Positions 8,633 through 17,302 of a stretch of 64,000 bases of DNA are shown one piece after another; the first letter of the stretch is position 1; the number at the start of each line of letters is the position of its first letter. The notes below the pieces were generated by a model, which searched no databases, had not been told where the DNA came from, and worked only from the letters and a program-made list of their open reading frames with translations. The position numbers and the translations under genes are program-made. The DNA comes from Paenibacillus sp. BK033 (GTDB taxonomy: Bacteria; Bacillota; Bacilli; Paenibacillales; Paenibacillaceae), in contig NZ_SLVP01000002.1 of the NCBI RefSeq assembly GCF_004345425.1, positions 791,652 through 855,651 on the forward strand, given 5' to 3'.

Positions 8633-9240
8633 ACTCTCTTCCGTTTCTTAATAAGGAGCCAATACGCAAGTAGTCCAACAACTACTATCGCAACAGCATA
8701 ACTGATCGGATGCATGTAACTCTCCAATACATCCGCATTCGCTCCCCATTTATAACCCGCATAGGCCAATGCAATATTCCATGGAATACAGCCTAAAAAA
8801 GTATATAGCAGAAAAGTAGAGAACCTCATCTTTGCTATGCCCGCTGGCAAGGATATGAAAGTTCGGATAAAAGGAAGGTTTCTGGTAAAGAATACGCTCA
8901 TTGCACCATATCGGGTAAACCACTTCTCGGCTTGATCAAGATGCGAGTTTCTAAAGAGCACATATTTCCCGTACTTATTAAGTATTTTCCTTCCGCCAAG
9001 AGATCCAACATGGTAAGCAATTATTGATCCAAGAACATTTCCGAGTACACCTGCGACGACCACCTCCTGCCATGATATCGTACCGTTAGCAGCAGAGAGA
9101 CCCCCGCTTAATAAAATGACTTCACTCGGAATAGGTATACAAGCACTTTCCAGGACCATACCGATAAATATGCCGTAGAGGCCAATCGCATCAATTAGTT
9201 GGACCGCTATATTTGAGATCCAATCAATAATACTCTGCAT
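8629..9240 (-). CDS. DedA-family membrane protein (lipid-carrier flippase type)
   Basis: The protein has 203 residues. The DedA signature ESACIPIPSEVILLSGG (residues 31-47) supplies the conserved Glu and the PxPSE re-entrant loop. FFTRNLPFIRTFISLPAG (near 114-131) supplies the essential Arg residues. DedA proteins act in undecaprenyl phosphate recycling; some (UptA type) return the phosphate form to the inner leaflet. The position right behind UppP, which makes undecaprenyl phosphate, fits that role. Assignment to the UptA branch is inferred, not proven. Confidence 0.88.
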   Translation of the reverse strand: MQSIIDWISNIAVQLIDAIGLYGIFIGMVLESACIPIPSEVILLSGGLSAANGTISWQEVVVAGVLGNVLGSIIAYHVGSLGGRKILNKYGKYVLFRNSHLDQAEKWFTRYGAMSVFFTRNLPFIRTFISLPAGIAKMRFSTFLLYTFLGCIPWNIALAYAGYKWGANADVLESYMHPISYAVAIVVVGLLAYWLLIKKRKRV

Positions 9241-9277
9241 ATCTCTTATAACTCCTTTCCAAGCTATAAATGAAGCA

Positions 9278-10102
9278 TCAGTTCCCTGTGACCACTAGAT
9301 ATACCAGGAATACCGCTGCGAGCACAAATCGGTAATAAGCAAAAGGAGCAAGCTTGAAGCGTTCAAGAAGCTTTAAAAAAGTAATTACTGCAAGCAAGGC
9401 CACTACAAAGGCTACAATAAAACCGGTGATAAAGAACACGGCATCCGATGCCGTTAATGTATCGTAGCTTTTCAATAACTCGAATCCGCTTGCTGCTACC
9501 ATCATTGGAATCGCAATAAGAAAAGAAAAATTTGTTGCCGCTCTATACCCCACTCCGGACAGTAAACCTCCCGCTATCGTTGCTCCCGAACGAGAGAAGC
9601 CCGGCCACAGCGCTAGACATTGAAATAATCCGATATATACAGCTTGCCTATAAGTAATCTGATCAACGCCTTCTGATTGAACGGCAGCTTGTCTACGCTC
9701 TCCAAACAACATAAAAATGCCGCCAAGTACTAGCCCTATAAGTACCGTGTATGAGGAGAATAAATAGGAGGTAATAAAAGAATGCAGGAGCAAACCTAAT
9801 ATCATCGCAGGCAGACACGCAAGAATAACGTGAATAAGATTTAGTTTACCTGATGCTTGAGTCTGACTTTCTCCATAGGAGAATCGGCTAACGCCAAGTA
9901 AGCTTAAAATCCTGCGCCAATAAATAACAGCAACCGCCAGGATAGCGCCCAGCTGTATAATAATTTCAAAGGTATCTGCCTTGTCTCCCGTAAAATCCAA
10001 CAACTTCCCAGTCAATATCAAATGCCCCGTTGAAGACACCGGAAGAAATTCAGTTAGTCCTTCTATGATTCCCTGAACAACGGCTGTTAGTATATTTTGC
10101 AT
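9278..10102 (-). CDS. uppP: Undecaprenyl-diphosphatase UppP (BacA)
   Basis: The protein has 274 residues, the usual family length. The two signature motifs are present: EGLTEFLPVSSTGHLIL (residues 14-30) with the catalytic glutamates, and the PGFSRSGATIAGG region near residues 166-178 with the catalytic Arg. It removes the terminal phosphate from C55-PP so that the carrier can be reused for peptidoglycan and teichoic acid. It is first in an operon with DedA, the anchored beta protein and the short COG4705 protein, behind a four-box Pho-like promoter. Confidence 0.95.
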   Translation of the reverse strand: MQNILTAVVQGIIEGLTEFLPVSSTGHLILTGKLLDFTGDKADTFEIIIQLGAILAVAVIYWRRILSLLGVSRFSYGESQTQASGKLNLIHVILACLPAMILGLLLHSFITSYLFSSYTVLIGLVLGGIFMLFGERRQAAVQSEGVDQITYRQAVYIGLFQCLALWPGFSRSGATIAGGLLSGVGYRAATNFSFLIAIPMMVAASGFELLKSYDTLTASDAVFFITGFIVAFVVALLAVITFLKLLERFKLAPFAYYRFVLAAVFLVYLVVTGN

Positions 10103-10159
10103 AATGCTGGCAACTTCCCCTCTTCCAATTTTCTATTTATCCTTAAGTGGACGTACCTT

Positions 10160-10213
10160 ACTTTAAAATTCAATTCTCAACGAGCTGTGAAAATCCGATT
10201 AAATTTTTATTAA
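10160..10213 (-). promoter_or_regulatory. Four-box Pho-like promoter of the uppP operon
   Basis: On the minus strand TTAATA (10213-10208), TTAATC (10202-10197), TTCACA (10191-10186) and TTGAGA (10180-10175) are each 11 bp apart. TAAAGT (10165-10160) follows 9 nt later as the -10. The period is exact over four repeats. Confidence 0.6.
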
Positions 10214-10230
10214 TTATTATGAAGTAAAAT

Positions 10231-10260
10231 AAAAAAGTCTGATCATTGGATCAGACTTTT
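10231..10260 (-). terminator. Terminator after the response regulator
   Basis: AGTCTGATC / GATCAGACT with a 3-nt loop is followed by a T-run on the minus strand, directly behind the regulator stop codon. It separates the ugtP-MFS-kinase-regulator operon from the uppP operon. Confidence 0.85.
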
Positions 10261-10946
10261 CATCCTTTGCAGCGGTAACCTGCTCCCCATAATGTCTCGA
10301 TATATTCGGGATTTGCAGAATCTTTTTCAATTTTCTCGCGAATTTTACGGATATGCACGGTCACCGTCTGTATATCACCAAGAGCATCTACTCCCCATAT
10401 CCGCTCAAAAAGATGCTCTTTGCTGAAAACCTTATTCGGATGGGTCGCAAGGAAATACAACAAGTCAAATTCCTTGGTCGTTAGTACGGCTTCCTCATTA
10501 TTAACGAAAACCTTTCGGGTATCCGCATCAATGGCTAAATCCCGGATCTGAATGATATTATTAATATCTTTAAGACCAACTAGCCGCTTATATCTCTCAA
10601 GGTGTGCCTTTACCCTAGCAACTAATTCAGCAGGTTTGAACGGTTTCGTAATATAATCATCAGCGCCGATTCCGAGTCCTCTAATCACATCGATATCTTC
10701 ATGGCGTGAAGTTACAATCAGAATGGGGATGTCCAGTTTCTCTCGAATTTTCTTGCACACCTCAAACCCGTTTATCTTTGGGAGCATCAAATCAAGGATG
10801 ACCAAGTCATAAATACCCGAGAGGCACATCGCTAAACCGGCTTCGCCATCCGCAGCTATCTGGACTTCGTACCCGTTAATCTCCAAATAATCCCGCTGTA
10901 GTTCTGAGATAGTCGTATCGTCCTCAATAACAAGAATGCTTTTCAT
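10260..10946 (-). CDS. OmpR/PhoB-family response regulator
   Basis: The protein has 228 residues. The receiver domain has VIEDDTT, the phospho-acceptor in LVILDLMLPK near residue 52, TSRH and the conserved Lys in YITKPF. The winged helix has LTTKEFDLLYFLA and QTVTVHIRKIREKI, ending in TLWGAGYRCKG. The order is unusual: the kinase gene comes first and the regulator last in a four-gene operon with a UgtP-like glycosyltransferase and an MFS protein. It is a candidate to bind the TTnAnA repeats of the island, but a global PhoP elsewhere is equally possible. A decayed copy of its DNA-binding end lies at 18566-18725. Confidence 0.93.
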   Translation of the reverse strand: MKSILVIEDDTTISELQRDYLEINGYEVQIAADGEAGLAMCLSGIYDLVILDLMLPKINGFEVCKKIREKLDIPILIVTSRHEDIDVIRGLGIGADDYITKPFKPAELVARVKAHLERYKRLVGLKDINNIIQIRDLAIDADTRKVFVNNEEAVLTTKEFDLLYFLATHPNKVFSKEHLFERIWGVDALGDIQTVTVHIRKIREKIEKDSANPEYIETLWGAGYRCKG

Positions 10947-10994
10947 TCGTTATTCCTCATTCCCATAGTGGATAGGCATACCATGTAAATCTCC

Positions 10995-12446
10995 TTATGA
11001 ACTTTTAGGAATACTTATGGTCATCTTCGTGCCTACACCTTCCGTGCTTTCTGCAGAAATACTCCCATTATGCTCAAGGACAATACGTTTGGCAATGGCT
11101 AAGCCCAATCCATTCCCTGTTATTTCGGAATTACGAGAAAGATCAGCTCGGTAAAAGCGATCAAAAATATAGGGCAAGGCTGAATCAGGAATTCCACTTC
11201 CATTATCCTCTATCGTCAAGTTCAAATTGGATTGGCTAATCGATGCAACCAATTGAATGATTTTCTCTTCTTTGTTCATATACTTCAAGCTGTTCTGGAT
11301 AATATTCTCTAATACTCTACGAAAGGACTTGCGGTCTACTTTCATTTCAATGGAATCGATGATTTGAATATTGAAAAGCAGACTAATCCCCTCTTTTTCC
11401 AGTTCAAATGCCAACTCCTCAATCCAATCTGCCAAAAAGGCCTTCACATTCACCGTCTCAAATACAAAGGTCATTCGATTAAGATCAAGCTTTGAATATA
11501 AAAAGAGCTCATCAATTAACCTGTCCATTTCAGCTGCTTTGTTAGAAATTGTCCGAAGATACTTCTCCGTTTTTTCCAAAGACAAGGCAACCCCCTCTAT
11601 CAGTCCATCCACATATCCTCTAATAGACGTAATCGGAGTTTTCAAGTCATGAGATATATTAATGATTAGTTCCTTACGATTATTTTCAAACTGCTCTTGC
11701 ACACGAAACGAATGTAAAAGCTGTGTTCTTAATTTTTCAAAGACCACGCCTAATTGCCCGATTTCATCCTTGCCATGGACGATGACAGGATCGTTAAGAT
11801 TGCCTTCCGTAAAAGAGAGTGCTGAGCGTCGCAGTGACATTATTGGCCTGATAATGCGTCTAGACATGTACAAAGTCAGTAGAACATTAGTTAACACTAA
11901 TACGACAATGACTGCTCCCAGAAGATAGGGGGCATATTTTTTAGAAAAATAAACGATGGGGTCTACCTTTGTGATTATATATAAATCTATAGCTTTGTTC
12001 TGGATATGGAACGCATAACCAACATAATGATAATAATCATTGTTTCCATATGACTTAGTACGCGAAACCGATCTTAGGTCATTATTATGAATGGATGTTA
12101 GTTTGGATAAAAGAATGGCTTTCGTACGGAGTTCATCCGAAACATAAATCATTTGTTCATCTGTTCGAATCAATAAATAGGTCTGCTTAGATGAAAGCTG
12201 AGAAGACAATCGATTCACATAATTCCGGTCGAGCAACAAATCAGGATTTTGTTCGATGGACTGTTTAATAAGGCGATGGTAGTCCTCTTCTTCAAAACCT
12301 TCTATATTAGTTTCATAAATCATCCGAATATCATGCAAATCGCCTTTAAAAATAATGACGAGCAGAATAGAAGTAACTATTAACGTTAGCAAAGGTACAA
12401 CTAACATAATCAAATACGAAAATAATAATTTTAGACGTATGGACAT
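10995..12446 (-). CDS. Membrane sensor histidine kinase
   Basis: The protein has 483 residues. Membrane segments near residues 8-30 and 173-194 flank an extracytoplasmic sensor of about 140 residues. HAMP follows, then HisKA with NISHDLKTPITSIRGY near residue 262 and HATPase_c with NIIQNSLKYM, DNGSGIP and GNGLGLAIAKR. It is the cognate partner of the regulator at 10260, 48 nt downstream. The arrangement (glycosyltransferase, MFS, kinase, regulator) suggests that it senses envelope state or phosphate; the signal itself is not evident. Confidence 0.92.
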   Translation of the reverse strand: MSIRLKLLFSYLIMLVVPLLTLIVTSILLVIIFKGDLHDIRMIYETNIEGFEEEDYHRLIKQSIEQNPDLLLDRNYVNRLSSQLSSKQTYLLIRTDEQMIYVSDELRTKAILLSKLTSIHNNDLRSVSRTKSYGNNDYYHYVGYAFHIQNKAIDLYIITKVDPIVYFSKKYAPYLLGAVIVVLVLTNVLLTLYMSRRIIRPIMSLRRSALSFTEGNLNDPVIVHGKDEIGQLGVVFEKLRTQLLHSFRVQEQFENNRKELIINISHDLKTPITSIRGYVDGLIEGVALSLEKTEKYLRTISNKAAEMDRLIDELFLYSKLDLNRMTFVFETVNVKAFLADWIEELAFELEKEGISLLFNIQIIDSIEMKVDRKSFRRVLENIIQNSLKYMNKEEKIIQLVASISQSNLNLTIEDNGSGIPDSALPYIFDRFYRADLSRNSEITGNGLGLAIAKRIVLEHNGSISAESTEGVGTKMTISIPKSS

Positions 12447-12489
12447 GGGCGATTCTCCTTATAGTCCGGTTTATCGCTTACTTACCTTT

Positions 12490-13668
12490 TCATGCATTTT
12501 GAGACGTATACCTAAATACTTTAGAAGGCATAAAAAAATACATGATGCTGATCATTCCAAACATTACAGCACTAACAATAAACGGCGTATCTATACTCCC
12601 GTAAACATACAAAAAGCTGCCTATTAACGGTCCTACCACTACACCGAAGCCTTCAATGGTTGACAGCAATCCCCATCCCGTTCCGGAAGCATCCATAGGT
12701 ACATGTCTGGACATTAGTGCATTCCAAGCGGGCAACAGCATTGCATAGGAGGCACCCATCACTATGACAACAACCAACGACATATAAAAGGAGTCTACTC
12801 CTGTAAATGCATAAAGAGATATAGCAAACAATCCGAATCCACTAATCAGAAACCACCGGCTTCCCGATGCATCGAACCATTTCCCCATTGGGACTAATAA
12901 GAGAATTACACTCGCCCCTCCAAGTATCATAATAATGGATAGTTCCGTGTGAGTCAGGGAAAGTCGGTTTGCAGCAAAAACATTCAGAAAAGGGACAACC
13001 ATGCCAGCACCAGTCGTTTGTAATATAATGGCCGGCAAGATAAAGGGATTCACTCTAATATATGCCGTTACCTGTTTAAGATAAGGGACTATGGACTGCG
13101 GGGATGCTCCCTTACTCTCGACCCTTTTATGCAGATGATTGAAAGCACCGGCTAACCATCCCAGAACTAATGCAAGGATAAGCACCAGGACACTGTAGTT
13201 CCATCCCAAGTCTAGAACTAAATTAAATAACACTGGTCCTAATCCCAGTCCTGCCATCCAGAATACATAAATAAATCCGGCTTGTTTTGCTCTGTTCTCC
13301 CCTTTTACTTGCTTCATGCTAATCAGCCAAATCGGTGATAAGCCTATCCCAAGTAGAGCGGAAGATAAAAATATCTGCATTTCTGATTTTGCGAGTATTA
13401 TCAGAAACATACCAACTGCGGCAAGTAAGAAACCAAGATGTAAAATAGCCCGGTATCCGTATCGATCAATCATGTAACCGATATAAATTTTACATAAGCT
13501 ATCTACAAGATAGTGGACCGAAACAGCTATCCCTACTACGGATATTGAAATGCCCAGCCTCTCTTCTACCAGATTGGGAAGAAAAGCAACCAAATACGCT
13601 CCCCTTAGAAATTCTGTAAACAAAAGCAATAATGCTATTGAAAATAGGGAATCCCCAGACTTATGCAT
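12490..13668 (-). CDS. MFS transporter
   Basis: The protein has 392 residues with twelve predicted membrane segments. The MFS loop motif appears as GYMIDRYGYRAIL near residue 60 and again in weaker form as GKWFDASGSRWFL in the second half. The substrate is unknown. It overlaps the glycosyltransferase gene by 8 bp and precedes the kinase gene, so it is part of the same transcript. Close relatives sit next to UgtP-like enzymes; a lipid or glycolipid-related export or flippase role is a reasonable guess from context only. Confidence 0.8.
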   Translation of the reverse strand: MHKSGDSLFSIALLLLFTEFLRGAYLVAFLPNLVEERLGISISVVGIAVSVHYLVDSLCKIYIGYMIDRYGYRAILHLGFLLAAVGMFLIILAKSEMQIFLSSALLGIGLSPIWLISMKQVKGENRAKQAGFIYVFWMAGLGLGPVLFNLVLDLGWNYSVLVLILALVLGWLAGAFNHLHKRVESKGASPQSIVPYLKQVTAYIRVNPFILPAIILQTTGAGMVVPFLNVFAANRLSLTHTELSIIMILGGASVILLLVPMGKWFDASGSRWFLISGFGLFAISLYAFTGVDSFYMSLVVVIVMGASYAMLLPAWNALMSRHVPMDASGTGWGLLSTIEGFGVVVGPLIGSFLYVYGSIDTPFIVSAVMFGMISIMYFFMPSKVFRYTSQNA

Positions 13669-14830
13669 GGATTTGCGCTGCCTTTCTTTCGTTTACCGTC
13701 CATTCCGACCCCTTTTCCACTAAGCCAGTTAGCTTTAAAGCTTCTTCTACAATACGCATGGAGGATTGTTTAAAGCATACGGATGCAGACGCTTGTTTCA
13801 TGTTCCTGTTCCTATTAAGATTTAATGCACTATATAACTCTCTTGTTAAGGAATATTTGTCATTGGCAATACCTAATACACCTAGACCTGATAAAAATTG
13901 TGCGTTTCCTTCTTCTTGTCCAGGTATAGGTTGAAAAACAATGGTTGGAAGATTCTTAACTAATGCTTCCGTTAACGTAATTCCGCCTGCTTTAGAGATT
14001 AAGCAGTCGGATATGGTCATGAGCTCATGTACTTTATCTGTATAACCGATAACATGGATTCTTTTCTCATTATAGTACTCTCTCTCTAATCGTTTTCTTA
14101 GCTTTTTGTTTTTACCACAAACAACAATGAGGTCACTAGTTGTCACTTCCCGCACAGTACTTATCATTAATTTTAAAGATCGCTGAACCCCATATGCTCC
14201 TGCCATAAGAAGTACGCGAGATCGGTCTGGTTCAAATCCCCATATATCGCAAATAGCAGCTTTATCCTCTTTGTCAAAAAATTTTGAATGAACAGGAATT
14301 CCTGTAACAGAAATCTTATGTTCAGGGACGCCTGCTGCCAGCATTTGCGCTTTAATTGTATCGCTCCCCACGCAGTAATGACTTGTATTCTCATGCAACC
14401 AGCGACTGTGCAGTACATAGTCCGTTATAACCGTAAGGGTTGGAACACCTTGACCAGATTGAAATTTTAGTTCGTCTGCAGTCAGATAAGGAAAAGTATG
14501 AATGATTAATTCCGGTTTTTCTGAATTCCATTCTTCGAGCATCTTCTTCTTACCGAAGGAATGATAAATATGATTTGAAACTCGACTTTGCTTCGTGCTA
14601 TTGGTTAGAGTATAAAACCATCCATATCCTTTAGGTGCATAGCTGCTGCTTTTTAAGTAAAGCCACCTTGAAGCAGAATTAATACGAGGATGCGTTAATT
14701 CTAACAAGTCAATCAGTTGTATATTGTTATACCCTAAAGCTGTAAATGACTCTAACAACGCTCTTGCCGCTTTGATATGACCATCACCAAATGAAGCATA
14801 AATAATCATAATTTTCGAGTTTGGTTTCAT
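13661..14830 (-). CDS. UgtP/MGDG-synthase-type glycosyltransferase (processive diacylglycerol glucosyltransferase family)
   Basis: The protein has 389 residues in the GT28 fold. The N-terminal signature YASFGDGHIKAARAL (residues 10-24) is that of MGDG synthase/UgtP, and the donor-binding half contains SKAGGITLTEALVKNLP (near 293-309) and PIPGQEEGNAQFL. Such enzymes make glucosyl- or galactosyl-diacylglycerol, used as membrane glycolipid and as lipoteichoic acid anchor. Under phosphate limitation many bacteria make more of these to spare phospholipid. It is first in the ugtP-MFS-kinase-regulator operon and its promoter carries three Pho-like boxes, which supports that reading. Confidence 0.85.
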   Translation of the reverse strand: MKPNSKIMIIYASFGDGHIKAARALLESFTALGYNNIQLIDLLELTHPRINSASRWLYLKSSSYAPKGYGWFYTLTNSTKQSRVSNHIYHSFGKKKMLEEWNSEKPELIIHTFPYLTADELKFQSGQGVPTLTVITDYVLHSRWLHENTSHYCVGSDTIKAQMLAAGVPEHKISVTGIPVHSKFFDKEDKAAICDIWGFEPDRSRVLLMAGAYGVQRSLKLMISTVREVTTSDLIVVCGKNKKLRKRLEREYYNEKRIHVIGYTDKVHELMTISDCLISKAGGITLTEALVKNLPTIVFQPIPGQEEGNAQFLSGLGVLGIANDKYSLTRELYSALNLNRNRNMKQASASVCFKQSSMRIVEEALKLTGLVEKGSEWTVNERKAAQIHA

Positions 14831-14868
14831 ATCTCCGACTCCTTCTTTTAGATCAAATATAAGGACTA

Positions 14869-14909
14869 AATCTAAAGTGACTGTGAAGGCCTTATTAACA
14901 GTTTCTTAA
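14869..14909 (-). promoter_or_regulatory. Three-box Pho-like promoter of the ugtP operon
   Basis: On the minus strand TTAAGA (14909-14904), TTAATA (14898-14893) and TTCACA (14887-14882) are spaced by exactly 11 bp. The best -10 match, TAGATT (14874-14869), starts 7 nt later, slightly closer than at the sister promoters. Confidence 0.55.
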
Positions 14910-14950
14910 TTAATATTTCCTAGAAGTGTCCTCACAGATAAAGAGAACAA

Positions 14951-14983
14951 CAAAAGCCCAAGGAATACTAGATCCCTCAGGCT
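14951..14983 (-). terminator. Terminator after the third COG4705 gene
   Basis: AGCC..AGGGA / TCCTT..GGCT is an imperfect stem that runs into TTTT on the minus strand, 15 nt after the stop codon. Confidence 0.55.
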
Positions 14984-14997
14984 GTATGTTCAATACC

Positions 14998-16200
14998 TTA
15001 TTGATTAGATGAATTTAATACATTCAATGAATCAGTTAGTACCGAATTACACTTTACAGGATCAGGGTTTTTACTGCGAACGGCAGCTAGAACACTATCA
15101 ATGGTCCCATCAATTTGGGTCCATGTTTTTCGATCCATTTTTCTTAGCATAGGCTCTGACTTGTCCCAGTTATGTTCCAGATCGTCGGCTCCAGACTTTG
15201 CAGACTTCCAGTCCTTGCTACTGATACTATTCTGAATGTTATTTTCAGTCTGTATGAAATCATTTAATTGTCCGCTCAAGGTTGTTTGAGACGAATTCAC
15301 TTTCGGTACAAGATTATGATTTGACCAACTATACCCTCCAATTCCTACAGCTAATAATACAACGATTGTCGTGATGGACTGCATCCACACCCTTTTTACT
15401 CCCGCATGTTGATCATTACTTTTAACTCCATCGGTTCTTGGGATTAAATCAAGCTTGGTTACAGATAATAAAAGGATAACCGCCAATATAGCTATAAGAA
15501 AAATGACGCTTGTTATTGTAGCGCCTAACTCCAAGCCGCCATTTTTCTTCGACTGGGACAAATAATCTCCTAACGAAGCCCCAAGCGGTCTAGTCAAAAT
15601 ATAGGCAATCCAAAATGCCAAAATCTCATTCAGCTTTAATTTCCATGCTACGAAAATACAAGCAATGATGACGATAACGATAATGCCTGTTTTTAGATAC
15701 CCGAGGCCGAGCTGCTCCGAATAAAGATCTCCTACCGCCGTGCCTAATGCAAATGTAAAAAGAATGGTTAGCCAATAAAAAATTTCTCTTTTAAACGTAT
15801 AAATCGAGTGGATCGATAATGTTTTTTCGCTAGCGTACCAGGATAGAAATGTTACTGCCAATAAAAGAGTGAAGATGATTGTACTTTGTTCAAGCGGCAC
15901 TCCCCATCCGTCTGTCATATTGTCGGTTATTAAAGTACCGAATACACTGATGAGAACAACGGTAAGCCAATAAATAAACGGGTTGTATTTCGATGATTTA
16001 AACTGAATATACAACACAATTACAAATGCAACACCCATAACTAAAGTAGTGACCGGAAGACCCAAGCCTACATTAATGCTTAGAAAGTCCGAAAATGTTT
16101 CTCCTACTGTGGTGCATAATACCTTGATTAACCAGAAAAAAATGGTAACTTGCGGTACCTTGCTTAAAAGCTCATTATGTTCTTTTTGTAACACAGCCAT
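14998..16200 (-). CDS. COG4705-type polytopic membrane protein with one C-terminal repeat
   Basis: The protein has 400 residues. The membrane domain is very similar to that at 2009-3610: TTVGETFSDFL, GTLITDNMTDGWGVP, GTAVGDLYSEQLG and RPLGASLGDYLS are all kept. After an added membrane segment near residue 275 there is a single extracytoplasmic helical module (about residues 305-400) containing DDLEHNWDKSEPMLRKMD and TWTQIDGTIDSVLA. The family therefore occurs here with zero, one and two modules. It has its own Pho-box-like promoter and diverges from the secreted phosphoesterase. Function unknown. Confidence 0.75.
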   Translation of the reverse strand: MAVLQKEHNELLSKVPQVTIFFWLIKVLCTTVGETFSDFLSINVGLGLPVTTLVMGVAFVIVLYIQFKSSKYNPFIYWLTVVLISVFGTLITDNMTDGWGVPLEQSTIIFTLLLAVTFLSWYASEKTLSIHSIYTFKREIFYWLTILFTFALGTAVGDLYSEQLGLGYLKTGIIVIVIIACIFVAWKLKLNEILAFWIAYILTRPLGASLGDYLSQSKKNGGLELGATITSVIFLIAILAVILLLSVTKLDLIPRTDGVKSNDQHAGVKRVWMQSITTIVVLLAVGIGGYSWSNHNLVPKVNSSQTTLSGQLNDFIQTENNIQNSISSKDWKSAKSGADDLEHNWDKSEPMLRKMDRKTWTQIDGTIDSVLAAVRSKNPDPVKCNSVLTDSLNVLNSSNQ

Positions 16201-16253
16201 TCACATACCCCTCTCAAGTGATAACGAAAATTTATCAATTATTTTGCTTCTGT

Positions 16254-16296
16254 AGGATAGCGTAAAAAAATGAAAATTTTATTAACTGGATATTAA
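16254..16296 (-). promoter_or_regulatory. Three-box Pho-like promoter of the third COG4705 gene
   Basis: On the minus strand TTAATA (16296-16291), TTAATA (16285-16280) and TTCATT (16274-16269) are 11 bp apart. TATCCT (16259-16254) follows exactly 9 nt later. Confidence 0.6.
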
Positions 16297-16339
16297 TATC
16301 AAAATAACAGGTAAAAATATGATGCACCGTAGGATCGAG

Positions 16340-16394
16340 TTAATATTTATTTAAGATTTATTTCACATCGGCTTAATGGGATGTGAACTATAAT
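16340..16394 (+). promoter_or_regulatory. Four-box Pho-like promoter of the phosphoesterase
   Basis: TTAATA (16340), TTAAGA (16351), TTCACA (16362) and TTAATG (16373) recur every 11 bp. A perfect -10 TATAAT (16389-16394) starts 10 nt after the last box, and there is no recognisable -35, as expected for an activator-dependent promoter. TTCACATC / GATGTGAA also forms an 8-bp dyad here (16362-16387). Confidence 0.65.
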
Positions 16395-16432
16395 AGTTCA
16401 TTAAATGAGAGATTAATTAGAGAGGGCTAAAA

Positions 16433-17302
16433 ATGAAAATTGGAATAGTGAGCGTTATATTTGTTGTACTTGTACTCTGTTTAACAATGGGTCTATTTAC
16501 AAAACAAAACCCTAAAACGGTTCAAGCTTCTACCTTCACATCGCAAACCAGACTAGCACCAATTCATATCGTCATTGTTGTAGAAGAGAACCACTCTTAC
16601 AAAGAGATTATAGGGAATAAAAATGCCCCCTATATTAATCAACTTGTAAAAACCGGTGCCAATCTAACTAACCATTATTCAATTGAACACCCGAGCCAGC
16701 CGAACTACATTGACCTTTTCTCCGGTTCAAATCAAGGTGTCACCGATGATAAACCATCCCATACTTTTAAGACGGACAATTTAGCTAATGAACTTGTAAA
16801 GCACGGCTATTCATTTGGAGGTTATTCTGAAGGATTGCCTAGTGTAGGGTTTACCGGGCCGTATGACCTAAAAACTTTGTATGCTCGTAAACATAACCCT
16901 TGGGTTGATTTCACAAACGTTCCCGCGAAAGTAAATATGCCGTTTACATCTTTTCCAAAAGATTATAGTAAGCTGCCAACTGTTTCCTTTGTTATTCCAA
17001 ATCTAAAACACGACATTCATGATGGGACAATTAAAGAAGCAGACGATTGGTTAAAGACTAACATGGCAGGTTATGTAGAATGGGCTAAAAAGAATAATAG
17101 TATCTTTATTCTGACTTGGGACGAAGACGATATGAGTGCTAAGAACAAAATTCCCACTATTATGGTTGGGCAAAAAATTAAAAATCAAGCCTACATGAAC
17201 AAAACAAACCATTATAATATGCTGCGAACTATCGAAGACTTCTATGGATTACCGGCTCTTGGTAATAGTAAAAACGTTAAGCCCATAAATGTATGGAAAT
17301 AA
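16433..17302 (+). CDS. Secreted phosphoesterase (PF04185 phospholipase C/acid phosphatase family)
   Basis: The protein has 289 residues with an N-terminal signal or anchor (VIFVVLVLCLTMGLF, residues 7-21). Family motifs are visible: VIVVEENHSYKEIIG (residues 47-61), HPSQPNYIDLFSGSNQG (near 89-105) and LTWDEDD (near 226), which supply the metal-binding Glu, Asn, His and Asp residues. The C-terminus has TNHYNMLRTIEDFYGLP. Enzymes of this family hydrolyse phosphomonoesters or phospholipid head groups. A Pho-like promoter and the UgtP-like enzyme nearby suggest a role in phosphate scavenging. A deleted relative lies at 784-1047. Confidence 0.85.
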   Translation: MKIGIVSVIFVVLVLCLTMGLFTKQNPKTVQASTFTSQTRLAPIHIVIVVEENHSYKEIIGNKNAPYINQLVKTGANLTNHYSIEHPSQPNYIDLFSGSNQGVTDDKPSHTFKTDNLANELVKHGYSFGGYSEGLPSVGFTGPYDLKTLYARKHNPWVDFTNVPAKVNMPFTSFPKDYSKLPTVSFVIPNLKHDIHDGTIKEADDWLKTNMAGYVEWAKKNNSIFILTWDEDDMSAKNKIPTIMVGQKIKNQAYMNKTNHYNMLRTIEDFYGLPALGNSKNVKPINVWK

